Assembly: GCA_014529385.2 (NCBI GenBank)
Contig: CM043957.1
Location: 85,939,881-86,003,880 of the forward strand
Reading direction: 5' to 3'
DNA from: Adiantum capillus-veneris
Lineage: Eukaryota; Streptophyta; Polypodiopsida; Polypodiales; Pteridaceae
DNA: 64,000 bases
The notes beneath the pieces were generated by a model. It was not told the origin of the DNA, ran no database searches, and saw only the letters and a program-made list of their open reading frames with translations. Made by a program: the position numbers and the translations under genes. Numbering within the stretch: position 1 is the stretch's first letter; the number at the start of each line of letters is the position of its first letter. Positions 34,986-48,245 of the stretch are shown here, piece after piece.

Positions 34986-35821
34986 TGTCCAAAGCGTTTC
35001 TTACAAACTTTCTCCAACTTAAGACACAAACACCATATATGCTCCTACTTCTGAGTCGGGATCTCTTCCAATTGAGGTTATGAGCATGAAAAGGGTTGTG
35101 AAGTACATGATAAAGATGCGTCAAAACCCCTCACATCGACTTCCTACAATTGCATGGGAAGCAGGCAAAAAAGTTCGAAAGATGCATAAAAGCAAGATCT
35201 TGAGCACGGGATGGATGCAAGACATAAAGAAGTGGTTTGGGAGATGGGATGCATTACACTTGCTACATGATGCTTCAATTGACTCCCAGGTGAATGAAGC
35301 TTTTCTACAACGCCAATGTATTATGGCTTGGGAGAAATGCGGTGGGTCACGCTTCATTCATTACACCACCCATATTGCCCCCAACTTCAAAACCATGTTC
35401 TTCGTTGAAAGAGGAAACCGTACTCACACTTACATGCTTGAACCTATCCCCTTGTCGGCGATACGCACTATCGCAGCCATTCGGCTTAGCTCCCATTCCC
35501 TTCGATGCGAGATAGGGCGTTGGGACAATGTAGAAGAGTCAAATCGACTCTGCACATTATGCTCATTGCAAGTTCAAGAGTGTGAGTACCATACACTACT
35601 AGAGAGCTCAGCTTTTGGTCACATCCGACCTTGCTTCTCTCACATTTTCGGCCATGACTTAGACCTACACACTTTCCTCTCCCAGCCAGAGTGTGGGCTC
35701 TCCATTGCGACTCTCATCACCACAATTTTGGAGCATCGAGAGTCACTCATCAGCCATACACATACTACATCACATGTAACTTTGGTCCCATAGGTCATAT
35801 TTGACCGTCGAGGATGATAAT

Positions 35822-35827
<6 letters not shown>
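34986..35827 (+). pseudogene. TC-LINE subfamily B, 3' end of ORF2
   Basis: A 5'-truncated copy nearly identical to 62895-63741. The frame 35080-35793 encodes MKRVVKYMIKMRQNPSHRLP, RLSSHSLRCEIGRWDNVEE, a Cys-Cys-His finger CTLCSLQVQECEYHTLLE (the last Cys is Ser here and Cys in the other copy), and ends HTTSHVTLVP. The 3' UTR carries the hairpin GGTCATATTTGACC (35793-35806) and then (CT)n. It differs from subfamily A in protein sequence but has the same 3' architecture. Confidence 0.82.

Positions 35828-35902
<75 letters not shown>
35828..35902 (+). repeat. (CT)n joining two TC-LINEs
   Basis: A CT run of about 75 bp lies directly between the 3' end of the subfamily B copy and the 5' leader of the full-length subfamily A copy. 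Confidence 0.95.
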
Positions 35903-35908
<6 letters not shown>

Positions 35909-36238
35909 TGCTGTTGCTCCTGCGCGCGCCACTGCTGCTGCCCCCTGTGCGCGCCACTGCTGCTGCTATTTCACCCCCTGCGCGCGCCACTGCTGCTGCT
36001 GCTGAACCCGTTGTAGCTGACCTGTTGCGACTGCACGCTGCCAAGGCTGTAGCACTTGCCGCTGCCTCACTGTGGCAGCATTACCAAGTGCACCAGGCCC
36101 GCTGCCCCCAATCTCTCACACACGGATACATACCCACACACACACTACACACATACACGCATACACACAAGTACTCCCTCTCTTCCCCTTCTCCCCTCTT
36201 CTTCACAATATGAAGAGAGGGTAGTTACGAAGACAGCC
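35903..36238 (+). promoter_or_regulatory. 5' untranslated region of the near-intact TC-LINE
   Basis: It starts TGTGTTGCTGTTGC at the end of the CT run and contains three GCGCGCCACTGCTGCTG-like repeats and CACACATACAC stretches. The leader at 41950 begins similarly (TGTTGCTCGC). This shared start marks the family's 5' end, so the copy is full-length. An internal promoter is expected for a LINE, but no defined element can be named. Confidence 0.6.
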
Positions 36239-37159
36239 ATGTCTTCCCCCATCATCAAGACGCCGGCATCGACAATGAAGACAACGTTCATGCTCACGAA
36301 CAAGAGGCTTGCACAATTGGAGAAGGACATGAAAGAATGGCGGATGGAGAGAGAGATATGGGAGGAGGAGAAAGCCACCCTCATCAAGCTATGGAACGAA
36401 GAGAAGGAGGACATGAGAGCGGAAATCCAAAATCTCAAAGAGGAAAAGGAGAGAAGGGAACGGGAGAACGGGAAGGAGAGGGAGAGATGGAGGAAAGAGC
36501 AAGAAGAGATGAAGGCACAAATCGATCTCCTTCATGCTTCCATCACATCCCTCACCCCCGAAGAAGGAGAGATTAAAGAGGAGGCTAAGGAAGCCCTCAA
36601 GGAGGAGATCACCGAAGCCCTCACCGCAAGCATTGAGGACAAATTAGAGGCCACCAAAGAAGGATGGGTCGAAGTGGTCAAAAAGAACATCAAGAAGGTT
36701 GCAAGAGAGGAAGCCCAAAAAGATGAGGTACTCATCGTACACACAACCATCGAGGAGGAGAAGATGCGACAAGCTCGCCGTCTCAATGTGCGAGTGACCG
36801 GCATCAAAGAAGAAGAAGGGTCTACACCTGAGAGCGATGGGAAAGCTTTATGCAAGAAAGTGGGATACAAGGAAGAAGAGATCCCTTTCTCCAAAGTTTG
36901 GAGAGCCGGCAAAGATCCAAAGATGAGAGCTCTCATCCTCCAATTCGCCTCCGAGGAGTCTCGAACTTCTTTCCTCCGAAAGAGGGTCATCTTGAGAGGG
37001 CTAGAAGGCCCCCCGATTTATCTTGATGATGACCTCACAAAGATGCAACAAGATCACCGTCGCGCGTGCATGCCTAGAGTCCACCAAGCCCGCAAAGAAG
37101 GGAAGAAGGCAGTATATCGAGATGGTAGGGTTATCATTGATGGCAAGACCATCGCATAG
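36239..37159 (+). CDS. TC-LINE ORF1, coiled coil + RRM-like (intact)
   Basis: 306 residues from ATG 36239 (MSSPIIKTPASTMKTTFM) to TAG 37157-37159. Residues about 25-110 form a highly charged coiled coil. Residues about 180-250 form an RRM-like fold of the L1-ORF1 type (RRLNVRVTGI, FSKVWRAGK, RALILQFASEESRTSFL), and the end has IYLDDDLTKMQQ and KKAVYRDGRVI. Proteins of this design trimerise and bind LINE RNA. An open frame continues upstream, but without an ATG. The endonuclease frame follows in the same phase directly after the TAG. Confidence 0.88.
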   Translation: MSSPIIKTPASTMKTTFMLTNKRLAQLEKDMKEWRMEREIWEEEKATLIKLWNEEKEDMRAEIQNLKEEKERRERENGKERERWRKEQEEMKAQIDLLHASITSLTPEEGEIKEEAKEALKEEITEALTASIEDKLEATKEGWVEVVKKNIKKVAREEAQKDEVLIVHTTIEEEKMRQARRLNVRVTGIKEEEGSTPESDGKALCKKVGYKEEEIPFSKVWRAGKDPKMRALILQFASEESRTSFLRKRVILRGLEGPPIYLDDDLTKMQQDHRRACMPRVHQARKEGKKAVYRDGRVIIDGKTIA

Positions 37160-40100
37160 GGACTCGCGGCCTGTGGGACACACGAGGAGATTCATGTCAC
37201 GGTTTGGAATTGCAATGGAGACCTATGGACACACCCAGAGAGACTTGAGGAGGTGATGAGAGGTCGAGACATCATTCTACTTACAGAGACACACGAGAGC
37301 CCAGAGAGAGGGCTACCACGGATACATGGATTCCAGTGGGAGTCTCTACATCGGGGGTGTATGCGCCAGCACACCACTCGTGGCTCAGGAGGAGTGGCCA
37401 TACTCTTTAGACAGGGGCTTCACAGTAGACTACAGATTGTTGCCCGGGACCCACAGACCCGCTACATGTGGATTCGCCTCGAGCTCTCACGAGACAGGAT
37501 CGTCTACATTGCCCTTTGCTACTTTGCTCCCACAGGCTCCAGATTCGCCCCTATTGAGCAGGAGTCACCGTACGCATGCCTCACGGAGGAGATTATGGAG
37601 TACTCCACACTGGGTGAAGTCTTCCTTATGGGAGACTTCAATGCTCGTACGCGCAGTGAGCAGTGTGAGGCATATGACCACGAGGACCCAGAGGCACTAC
37701 ACACTCTAGATGAGGAGGCTACTATGAGAGATACAGCAGACAGAGCTCCAGTCACAGCCTACGGACGACATCTACTTCGACTTGGCTCCCAGCACCGTCT
37801 CGTTATTTATAACGGGATGGTCCAGTGGCCCACCTCAGGGGGCCTGACTTGTATGCCACATGGAGTTGCAGAGGGAGGGGGGAGTACAGTCGACTATATT
37901 CTGGGACCCAGAGAGGCTACACACCTTATCACATCCTTCACCATTCCACCCATACCCATCGGAGCCGACCACACATACCTCTCTTTCTCCATCACCGGAG
38001 ATACCATCCCACATAGCTCCACAGCACACACTCCACACACCACCATCCATTTCACACATGAGCTAGCCTCTCTTTACTCGGCCGAGGTCGAGCATGGCCT
38101 ATGCCTCCTCCACCCATCCACACCACTCTCAGTTCTCACATCACATATCTCTTCCGTTCTCCACACTTCAGCTATTAGCTCCTTTCCACACACCACTCAC
38201 ACAGGACGCACTCCCCCCCCCCGGGACTATGCCTCAGAACCGCTGGTATGATGATGAGTGCAGAGAGCTATACCGACGCCTCCGCGCACAGCGAGCCTTA
38301 GGAGAGATCACAGAGAGAGAGGCCAGACGGCATATGAAGACGCTGACACGCCAAAAGCGGCGAGCATTCGAAGAGGCACAGGAGCTTGAGCTATACCGCC
38401 TATTCATGAGCATGGATAGCGCGACAGCATGGCGCACCCTGCGCGAGCCACGTCCGACTACAGCTATTGAGGATCCACAGATATGGCATGATTATGCAGA
38501 GCGACTTTACGAGGTGCCAGGACAGCCTCCTATCCCACAGCCACACGAGCCACGCCCCACGTGCTTCTCCTTCTTAACAGCACAGATGGTAGAGAGGGCC
38601 ATACGCCGCATGCAGCACAGACGATCAGCTGACCATACTGGATTACAGAGTGAGCACATCATTTATGCGGCCTCCACTATAGCCCCGTTGATTGCACATG
38701 TCTTCAACCGGGCTATAGGGGAGGGCTTCCCAGAGGAGTGGACACAGCACACCATAGTGCCTATCCACAAATCTGGCGACACCCTGGATCCAGGGAACTA
38801 CAGGACTATCATGATTGGCCACACGATGGCCAAGCTATATGGAGCAATACTTGAGGCACAGCTCAGCTGCTACGCAGAGATCGAGGGTTTACGAGCTCCA
38901 GGCCAGGCAGGTTTCAGACGAGCTTTCTCCACCACTGATCACATCTTCGTTCTGCGCTGCCTCATTGATGGGGCAAAGGCGCGGAAGAAGAGGCTTTACT
39001 GCTGCTTTGTGGATTTCCGCAAGGCCTTTGACACAGTCCCACGCAAGAGACTCTTCCAGCGCCTTCACAGCATTGGGGTACCAACAGAGATGATTTGGGC
39101 CATATATGCTCTCTACGAGAAGGTGACGGGTCGAGTTCGTTGCCTAGGCGGTTTTTCAGAGACCATTGCTAGCACCATTGGTGTTAAGCAAGGATGCCCA
39201 CTCTCCCCGACACTCTTTGGGCTCTACATCGACGAGATCTCCGACTACATACTGCGAGCAGGGGGAGAGGGGAGCGACTTGGCAGGTACTCCGGTCCACA
39301 TCATGTTATATGCTGATGATATTGTGTTGATTTCAGAGTCACCCGAGGGCTTGCAACGCCATCTTGAGGCCTTGGACGAATTCAGCACACACAGGGGGTT
39401 GACTGTGAACCTTGGCAAAACCAAGGTTATGATCTTTCACACATCCAGTGCAGTGAGGAGCGCTGCCACCTTCACAGCAGCAGGAGGAAAGGTTGATGTA
39501 GTCACCTCCTATGTCTACCTTGGCATCACATTCACCAGCCTACCAGGACCCTTCACTATGAGGCAGGCTGCTGCTGACAGGCTCACCCGAGGATATGCAG
39601 CTCTGGCCATGCTAGAGCGGAGATGCCACCAGGCACACTTTCAGGAACCCCGCACGAAGGGGTGGCTTTTCGACACCTTAGTCACCCCGGCCTTGATGTA
39701 CTCGGCGGCAGTATGGGCACCAGGATTGACAGCTGACCAGTGGACACAGCTTGAGAGGCCACAAGTATGTATGATCTCACGCTTGCTCCGCAGCAAGAAG
39801 ACAGTGCCACATGACATTATTAGAGCCGAGCTAGCCACACCACCCATGGTGGTAGAGGCACTATTCCAGACAGTCTGCTTCATCCAGAGGATGAGAGAGC
39901 TACCTCCTGACAGACTTACTCGTAGAGCATTTGAGGCAGCTATACAGCTATCAGAGAGTGGGCATGAGAGAGCATGGTACTCACAGGTCAGAGCATGGTT
40001 TGAGGGACACGGTCTTGACATGGAGAGCCTACCACCATTCCAGTACGACCCCCACTCACCATATGTTCCCCTCTCTCGCAGTGAGAGGAACTTGGTACTG

Positions 40101-40880
40101 AGACAGGATCTGTGGCAGCTATACACTAGGAGAGTCTGGGAGTCACCTGGCTTGGGGACGAGGATGTCAGATTACAGAGACCAGTTTCTCACCATATTGT
40201 CCGGGGGGTTCATACAGAGACCACGCTACATGGACACATATATGCCACATAGCTCACGGGTGGCGATTGGTCAGCTGAGAGTGGCTTCACACAGGTTAGA
40301 GATTGAGATCGGGAGACATATTGGTGTTCCCAGGGAGGAGCGCGTCTGCAGAGCCTGCACAGAGGAGGTGGAGAGTGAGGAGCACTTTGTATGTAGATGC
40401 AGAGCATACACTGAGATCAGAGGCAGGTATGAGGCCCTATTCAGAGGACAGCCCACTCTCCGAGAGATCATGGACTCTCGAGATCAGAGACAGCTCGGAC
40501 GGTTCTTACTAGAGATACAGAGCCATCGGGACACACTACTACAGCCACACACAGCTACACAGACAGAGGGGAGACAGTCGCAGCTCACAGACTTCTTTCA
40601 GAGGATTACCGCCCCTCCCCCACCAGACACTCAGAGGGGAGTGACACTCCCACAGGCAGAGGTGAGCCGAGCTAGACGACCACCACGAGTCACAGGCTAC
40701 AAGGGCGCGAGCTCCCACCACCGACAGATCGAGGAGATCCGAGCCCGGGAGCGCCGTGCCACTGAGGAGCGAGTGGCCCGGATGAGGGCCGACCCGACAG
40801 CTTTCATCCGGGCAGCCTTGGCACCAGACCCGCCCATGTACCACATCTTACATCCCCCCATTAGTACAGGATGGAGCTAG
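37160..40880 (+). pseudogene. TC-LINE ORF2: APE endonuclease + reverse transcriptase, one frameshift
   Basis: ORF2 of the LINE nicks target DNA and copies the RNA in place. The endonuclease (37160-38251) has WNCNG, TETHE, GDFNAR, STVDYIL and ADHTYLSF. RT (from about 38229, MPQNRWYDDECREL) has IVPIHKSGDT, NYRTIMIGHT, QAGFRRAFSTTDHI, FVDFRKAFDTVPRKRL, GVKQGCPLSPTLFGLY and catalytic YADDIVLIS. The C-terminus has a finger CRACTEEVESEEHFVCRC and a basic tail. The only lesion I see is one extra base in the C10 run at 38213-38222, which shifts frame 2 to frame 0. No AUG precedes WNCNG. There is no zf-RVT or RNase H, so this is not the usual plant L1. Confidence 0.9.
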
Positions 40881-41932
<1,052 letters not shown>

Positions 41933-42524
41933 TCTCTCTCTCTCTCTCTGTGTTGCTCGCTCACGCTGCCGCACTGTGCTGCTGCCTGGCTTGCGCCCTG
42001 CCCCCCCGCCTCTGCCCCTCGCGCCCGCCCTGCACTGCATCCACGCGCCCGCCGCCCTGCCCCCCCGCCTCTGCCCCTCGCACCCGCCCTACCCTGCACC
42101 CGCGCGCCCGTCGCCCTTCCCTGCTCGCGCGCTGCACCACGCGCCCGCTGCACACTGCCCTAGCCCCCCAACCTCTACACGTAGCATGTCTCCCCCCCCC
42201 CTTTCCTACACGTAGTATGTCCCCCCCCCCCCCCCCCACACCTCCCCCCCTTTTTTTTTTCTCTTTCACGCGTAGGACGTCCATCCTCTATGCGTAGGGA
42301 GAATTTTTTATTTTTTTATTTTTTTCACCCCCCTTCCCCCCACTCTATCTACCATACTTATTCCCAAACACCCCCCCCCCCCCCCACCCTCTCTCTCTCT
42401 CTCTCGTAACTACCGTTTTCACCCCAGGCCGTACCGCCTCGCGCTCCACCACTCGCCAAGACCGCTGCTAGTGTGGGTGCACACGTACATCTAACCCCCC
42501 CCCCCTTGTGGACAACGATCAAGC
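41933..42524 (+). promoter_or_regulatory. 5' leader of a TC-LINE copy, starting in (CT)n
   Basis: A CT run at 41933-41949 leads into TGTTGCTCGCTCACGC and a C-rich leader with GCCCGCCCTGC repeats, long C-runs (about 42221-42238, 42370-42385 and 42496-42506), a second CT run (42390-42405) and the ORF1 ATG at 42525. Its start resembles that of the copy at 35903. Confidence 0.65.
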
Positions 42525-43423
42525 ATGAGGAAGACAAACGATAAAGCCGACCCCCTAGAGGATGCCATTCAAAAATGCAAAAGAGGAAATGACGGAGACC
42601 ATCACCAAGTTGAACCGCAATCTCTGGGGCACAATAAACATTCTCGAAGGACGTGTGCTGATCCAAGAGAGCAAGATAAGCACGCTGGAAGACCGAGTGA
42701 CGACCCAAGAGGAAGAGATCGCGTCACTCAAGAAAGAACTCGCCGAAGCCCGATCAAGAAACACATTGGAAGAGGGCGAACTGCAACCCTCAGTAAAATT
42801 GAAGAAATCAACACGATCAAGGAACAAGTACGGGCCATCAAAGAGGGAGAAGAACAGCACAAAGAAATGACGACTTCTTGGGTGGATGTTCTTACCAAAA
42901 CCCAACAGAAGGCGGACAAAGCCGAGAAATGGATCAAGGTGGCCAAGAAAGGAAAAGACAAGGAGATAACGCCCACGTCCACACCCAACAACATCATTAA
43001 CCAGACACTAGAGGAGGAGCAGAGGAGAAGGGTGTGCGCTTTACATGTGAGAATTTGCGGTCTTAAAGACAAAGGCAATGTGGACGAAGAAGTAAAAGAA
43101 CTCACAGCCTTGATGGGGATTCATGAGCCAACACACACAAGGGCATGGAGAGTGGGCAACATAAAGAAAAATGGAGGCAGTGGAGAAACCTCAAAAGAAA
43201 GAGCACTCATCCTCCGTTTTCCCTCCATGGAAGCAAAGAAGTCATTCCTAAGAAAAGACCAACTCTTAAAGAGACTGGCATCTTTCTCGGGGACGATCTC
43301 ACCCTCTCGCAGATCGCTCATATGCAGGAAGTAATGCCGGAGATTAGAGCGGCAAGGGGAAAAGGCAAGATCGCTTTTTAACGAGACGGAAAAGTAGTAA
43401 TACTGGAGCGACGCTCCACATGA
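42525..43423 (+). pseudogene. TC-LINE ORF1, frameshifted
   Basis: It starts MRKTNDKADPLEDAIQKCK, homologous to the ORF1 at 11046. The coiled coil (LEGRVLIQESKISTLEDRV, EEIASLKKEL) lies in another frame (42562), and the rest returns to the first (EQVRAIKEGEEQHKEMTTSW, HVRICGLKDKG, RAWRVG, RALILRFPSMEAKKSFL). A further shift precedes GIFLGDDLTLSQIAHMQ. TAA at 43379-43381 replaces a Tyr codon (TAC in the 10157 copy). The family stop is TGA 43421-43423, after which the endonuclease frame continues in phase. Confidence 0.82.
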
Positions 43424-46400
43424 TGGTGCGAGACTTATGGGACCACACTCAAAGTAGCTGCCTGGAATTGCAATGGATCTATGCGTCTTGACGTGGGTGC
43501 TTTTGAGGATAGCTTTACTGGAAGAGACATCATCTTCTACTCTGAGACACACCAGGCCCCGGGGCAATCCATGCCTCACATCAGTGGATATAGGTGGGAG
43601 ACAGCCTACAAACAAGCCACACGCTCAGAGCACAGAGGGAGGGGCTCGGGAGAAGTGGCAGTGTTATTTAGAGAGGATCTGCAGCCACAGATACATATAG
43701 CCCGCAGGGACGAGCAGGCCAGGTACATGTGGGTGAGACTGAAAGCAGAGACAGGCAGATACCTCTATCTAGCTATTTGTTACTTTCCCCCGAGTACATC
43801 GGTTTATGCACAACCCAGGGGACAATCCCCTTTCTCTATTTTGGATGATGACATATGGGAGTTCTCTAGGGACGGTGACATTATCATCCTCAGGGACTTC
43901 AATGCTAGGACTGCCCATCACCAGGCAGTGTTTTATGATACTTCAGAGGAGATGCTAAGAGAGATAGATGTGGCAGATACGGGCCTTTCCAGACTATCAC
44001 ACGATATGGAATATACTGAGTATGGGCGACACCTGATAGACATGGGCACTGCACATGGATTGGCCATCTTGAACGGCCTACAGAGATTTCCTGCTGCGAG
44101 AGGTTTTACATGCTTCCCACACAGACATGGAGCCAGCACGGTGGACTATGTCATGGCACAACCGAATCTCATCTCTAGTATCCACGATCTCACAGTTGGG
44201 CCCAAACCGGTCGGGGTGGCAGTGGATCATGCTCTCATGTCAATGACCATCTCTTTCCAATTCAGTGTAGCACACAGGCCACGAGCAGCAGCCCCTACTC
44301 GCTACACATTCACAAGGGAGACGGACTCTGTATACATGGACGGAATCTACAGACGCCTATGCACTGAGGACCCGGAGCGACCTCTGGAGGAGCTAACTAC
44401 TATACTGACATAGACATTACATGAGGCAACAACAGAAGCATACCCACACACCCAGCCTGAGCAGAGCCGCCGATCTGGGAGCATGCCTCAGAACAGCTGG
44501 TACGATAAGGAGTGCCGCCAGACTAGAGCCAAACTTCGGAGGGAGGTGCTGTTGGGGGACGTCACTCACAGACAGTCACAGATGGACTTTCGACGCCTGG
44601 TGCGGGGGAAGAAGAGGGCTTTTTTGGCTCGACTTGAGCAGGATCTATATCAGCTATTCTTGAGTCAAGACTCGCGTAAGGCGTGGCAGCTCTTTCATGA
44701 GCAGTCCCCCCCCCCCCCCCCTGCTATTTCCTCCACAGAGACCTGGGGTCAGTACGCATCATCTTTGTACACAGTACCTGAACAACCGCCCCTCCCCAAC
44801 TCCCCCGACCCATGCCCACATACATGTGTCTTTTTCACCGCTGAGATGGTGAAGAAAGCTATTGACAGGATGAAGACTGGGAGAGCATATGATCATGAGG
44901 GCCTAGTAGCTGAGCATTTCATGCATGCCAAAGACCTACTAGCAGAGCTTCTAGCAGTTATGTTTAACCGTGCCATGTGTGAGGGCCTACCGGACACTTG
45001 GAGCCTATCTACGATCGTACCTATCTTAAAATCAGGAGACCCCATGGAGCCTCGGAATTATCGCACTATTATGATTGGGCACACACTAGCACGGTTGTAT
45101 GCATCCATTCTTGAGCAACAACTGAGTAGATGGGCAGAGGGGGAAAGAATGCGTGCAACTGGGCAGGCAGGATTCAGAAGAGGCTTCTCTACTCTTGACC
45201 ATATCCTAACACTCAGGGCCATCATCAAGGCAGATCTCATGGGAGACGGATCTATTGTAGCTTTGTGGACTTCCGCAAAGCTTTTGACACGGCACCCAGA
45301 GCTAGACTGATGTGCAGATTACAGGAAATGGGAGTACCCACAGAGCTCATTTGGGGGATCATGGCATTATACAGATCAGTAGTAGGGCATGTACGCACCC
45401 CGGAGGGACTTTCAATACCGGTTCACTCCACTATTGGGGTGAAGCAGGGTTGCCCGCTCTCTCCTACTCTTTTCGGTATGTAGGTGGATGAGGTTTCTGA
45501 CTACATTGACAGGGACGGGGATAAAGGTGCACAGTTGGCAGGGACATGGATTCCACTTTTGTTATATGCGGACGATATTGTGTTAATCTCCGAATCCCTA
45601 GAGGGAATGCAACACCAATTGGATGCTTTGCATACGTTTGCCCACAAAAGTGGTTTGTCTGTCAACCTTGGTAAAACCAAGGTTATGATGTTTAATACCA
45701 CCCCACAGTGGATCACGAGATCAGCACCTACATTCACATACGGCCAGGAGACTGTGGAGTACACAGACGCTTACACTTACCTTGGAGTGGTTTTTACTGG
45801 ACCCACATTCTCACTCAGAAGAGCAACAGAGACCACACTGACTAGAGCCCACGCAGCATTGGGTAGATTGGAGAGGATGTGTTCGCAGGTTCAGTTTCAG
45901 AAACCCCGGACGAAGCTCTGGCTCTTTGACACCTTGGTGGCCTCAGCATTGCTCTATGGGGCTGACCTTCATTGGATCACCATGGGAGGCCGGGTCGCAC
46001 AGACGGATGGGGGAACATGGAGAAGCCTCTCGTCTCTATGATCTCACGGCTCATTAGAGCCAAGGTATCAGTACCACGGGCCATTATCCGAGCAGAGCTG
46101 GCGGCCCCCCGCCTAGTGGTAGAGGCGCTCACCAAATCAATCTCCTTCATAAACCGCACATGGGAACTTCCCAGAGACAGATATGCTCGCATAGCACTTG
46201 AGTCCTCCCGACAGTTAGCCATACAAGGAGATACAACATGCTGGTATGGGGAGATGACATCATGGTTTCACGCGCATGGGTTCAGCATAGACAGGCTGCC
46301 ACCATTCCAGTACTCATTGGATGCACCATCTCTCATTCTTACATGGTCGGAGATCACCAAGCTCATCCGCCAAGACCTGACCCAGCTAGACACCAGGAGG

Positions 46401-47121
46401 ACATGGATACAACCAGCACAAGAACTGGGCACGAAGATGGCTTTCTACAGAGACCACCTTCTCCAGCTTCCAGAAGATGGTTTGTGATGAGACCCAGATA
46501 CATGGATACCCACCTGTCTCATGGGATACGGTGTGCTATTGGCCAGTTACGCACATCGTCTCACCAGGTGCGGATTGAAACCGGGAGATACAGCGGAGTA
46601 CCAGCAGAGGCCAGGACATGCCCCTTGTGTGACATGGAACCTGAGACAAAGCTGCATTATACATGCCGCTGCCCCGTCTACTACGAGATACGAGGCCGCT
46701 TCCATTGCTTGTTCAGAGAGGGTTTTGGACCACTCTCAAGAGTAATGGGATACGAAGATCAAAGATGCCTGGGTTTGTTCTTGCTCGAGCTGCGCAGACA
46801 CAAAGAGAGCCTGATGAATGGCGAGGCTAACCAGTCTCAAAGACGGATTACAGACTTCTTCAGAGCAGACACGGGACAACCGCAAGAGCCACTCCCACAG
46901 CAGAGCTCCCCCCCATCTCACACCAGAGGCACATTGATTGACCGAGCGATTGAACTAGGGAAATCCACGCGCCCACGACTGCGCAGGACTACACAGCATC
47001 GACGGAGGCTACGTTAAAAGATTCACAGCACGCTGGCCAAGCATTCACGACGCCCGGTCAGACTACTAACCATGGAGGAAATTGATGAGATTCGCCAACG
47101 ACCGATGCTGGATCTTTTGTG
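43424..47121 (+). pseudogene. TC-LINE ORF2, several stops and shifts
   Basis: Endonuclease: WNCNGSMRLD, ETHQ, RYMWVRL, a degraded GDFNAR box (RDFNAR), STVDYVMAQP and DHALMSM. RT: IVPILKSGDP, NYRTIMIGHT, QAGFRRGFSTLDHI, FRKAFDTAPRARL, GVKQGCPLSPTLFGM and YADDIVLIS. C-terminal finger CPLCDMEPETKLHYTCRC and basic end, finishing MEEIDEI...PMLDLL. Lesions: TAG 44411, a shift near 45230, TAG 45481, a shift near 45970, TGA near 46487, a shift, and TAA near 47016. Some stops replace Gln CAG. It is inactive but full length. Confidence 0.88.
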
Positions 47122-47346
47122 CTTCAGCTATCCCAACTAGCCGCCCATTTTTGCTTAGTTTTCGGCTTAGCTCACATCGACCAATCTAGAATCCCATAAT
47201 ATATATCTTTGTTTTGTACTGTTGATTAGGTTATTTTTTTACTCTGACTTTGTATCAGATCCACCACCTTGTAACTTTCTGGTCTCATAGGTCACTATGG
47301 CCTTTTGAAGACGTTAATATAACATTTCATTTCATTTCTCTCTCTG
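47122..47346 (+). other. TC-LINE 3' UTR, hairpin and short CT tail
   Basis: GGTCTCATA is followed by the hairpin GGTCACTATGGCC (47290-47302), then TTTTGAAGACGTTAATATAAC, ATTTCATTTCATTT and CTCTCTCT at 47337-47346. The next TC-LINE copy begins immediately after. Confidence 0.8.
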
Positions 47347-47800
47347 TGCACAGTCTACTATGAGATACGGGGATGCCTTCACTACTTATTCAGAGATGGT
47401 TTTGACTCGTTAAATAGAGTCATGAGATATCAGGATCAGAGATGTCTCAGATTATTCCTACTTGAGATACAGAGACATACAGACTCTCTATTGAGAGGTC
47501 ATAGACAGAGACAGTCCCAGAGACGCATCTCAGATTTCTTCAGTCCGAGTACCACAGAGGCAGAGGGGCCACCACCACCACAGAGCTCGGTTCCCACCCA
47601 TACGCACCCCAGTGGTACTCTCATTGACCGAGCTATAGAGTTGGGGAGATCGAGACGACCACGACTGAGGGGAGCCACGCAGCACCGACGGAGATTGCGG
47701 CAGAGGATCCACAGGATTCTAGCACGACACCCAGAGTGTCGATCAAGATAGTCTTCATGCTATTGCTATATTGTATCATGGTGACACTTATCCCCATTTT

Positions 47801-47802
<2 letters not shown>
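47347..47802 (+). pseudogene. TC-LINE ORF2 C-terminal fragment joined to the preceding tail
   Basis: It starts in the C-terminal finger region (YYEIRGCLHYLFRDGFDSL) and continues RYQDQRCLRLFLLEIQRH, RISDFFSPS, GTLIDRAIELGRSRRPRLRG to TAG at 47751. The 3' UTR is short (47752-47802) and lacks the usual hairpin, then (CT)n follows. It is a 5'-truncated copy placed directly in the CT tail of its neighbour. Confidence 0.82.

Positions 47803-47896
<94 letters not shown>
47803..47896 (+). repeat. Compound (CT)n(GT)n microsatellite
   Basis: About 60 bp of CT followed by 34 bp of GT at a TC-LINE 3' end. No LINE leader follows. Confidence 0.95.
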
Positions 47897-47898
<2 letters not shown>

Positions 47899-48233
47899 TC
47901 GCACAAACGTAGAGGAGATTACAGAGAAAGGTTAATGAAGTCATCTAACGCTCAATTTTACTCCAAAATCAGCAATTAAAGGAGGGATTCACTGATTTTC
48001 ATCGAAAATAAGCTAAATCAATAGATAACTTTGATTTTCAAGACTTCCGCGAATCAATTTGCTGGTTTTTTGTCAAAAATCAGCAACTTAACATTAATTT
48101 GCACCTGCAAACATGCTCATGAGAAGAGAATAATCAATTAAACGGTTATTTCATCAAAACTTGCATGAAATAGTGATTATCCGACTCTAACCAGCCCGTA
48201 GGTGTGCACACGGTCCCTTCCGTAGCCAAGCCA
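47897..48233. other. AT-rich spacer, no gene seen
   Basis: It contains repeated words AAAATCAGCAA and CTGATTTT but no coding frame or domain. The right-hand part is the internal side of the LTR element at 48246. Confidence 0.35.
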
Positions 48234-48244
48234 GCTCTGATACC
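48234..48244 (-). other. Primer-binding site of a minus-strand LTR element
   Basis: The minus strand reads GGTATCAGAGC, the initiator-Met type, one to two bases inside an LTR end (TGAAATGACCC on the plus strand at 48246). Confidence 0.7.
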
Positions 48245-48245
48245 T

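Noticed and set aside
35640-36044. Minus-strand ORF through the GA tract and LINE leader
   Set aside because: It is a shadow of the microsatellite and the plus-strand LINE, without domain or homology.
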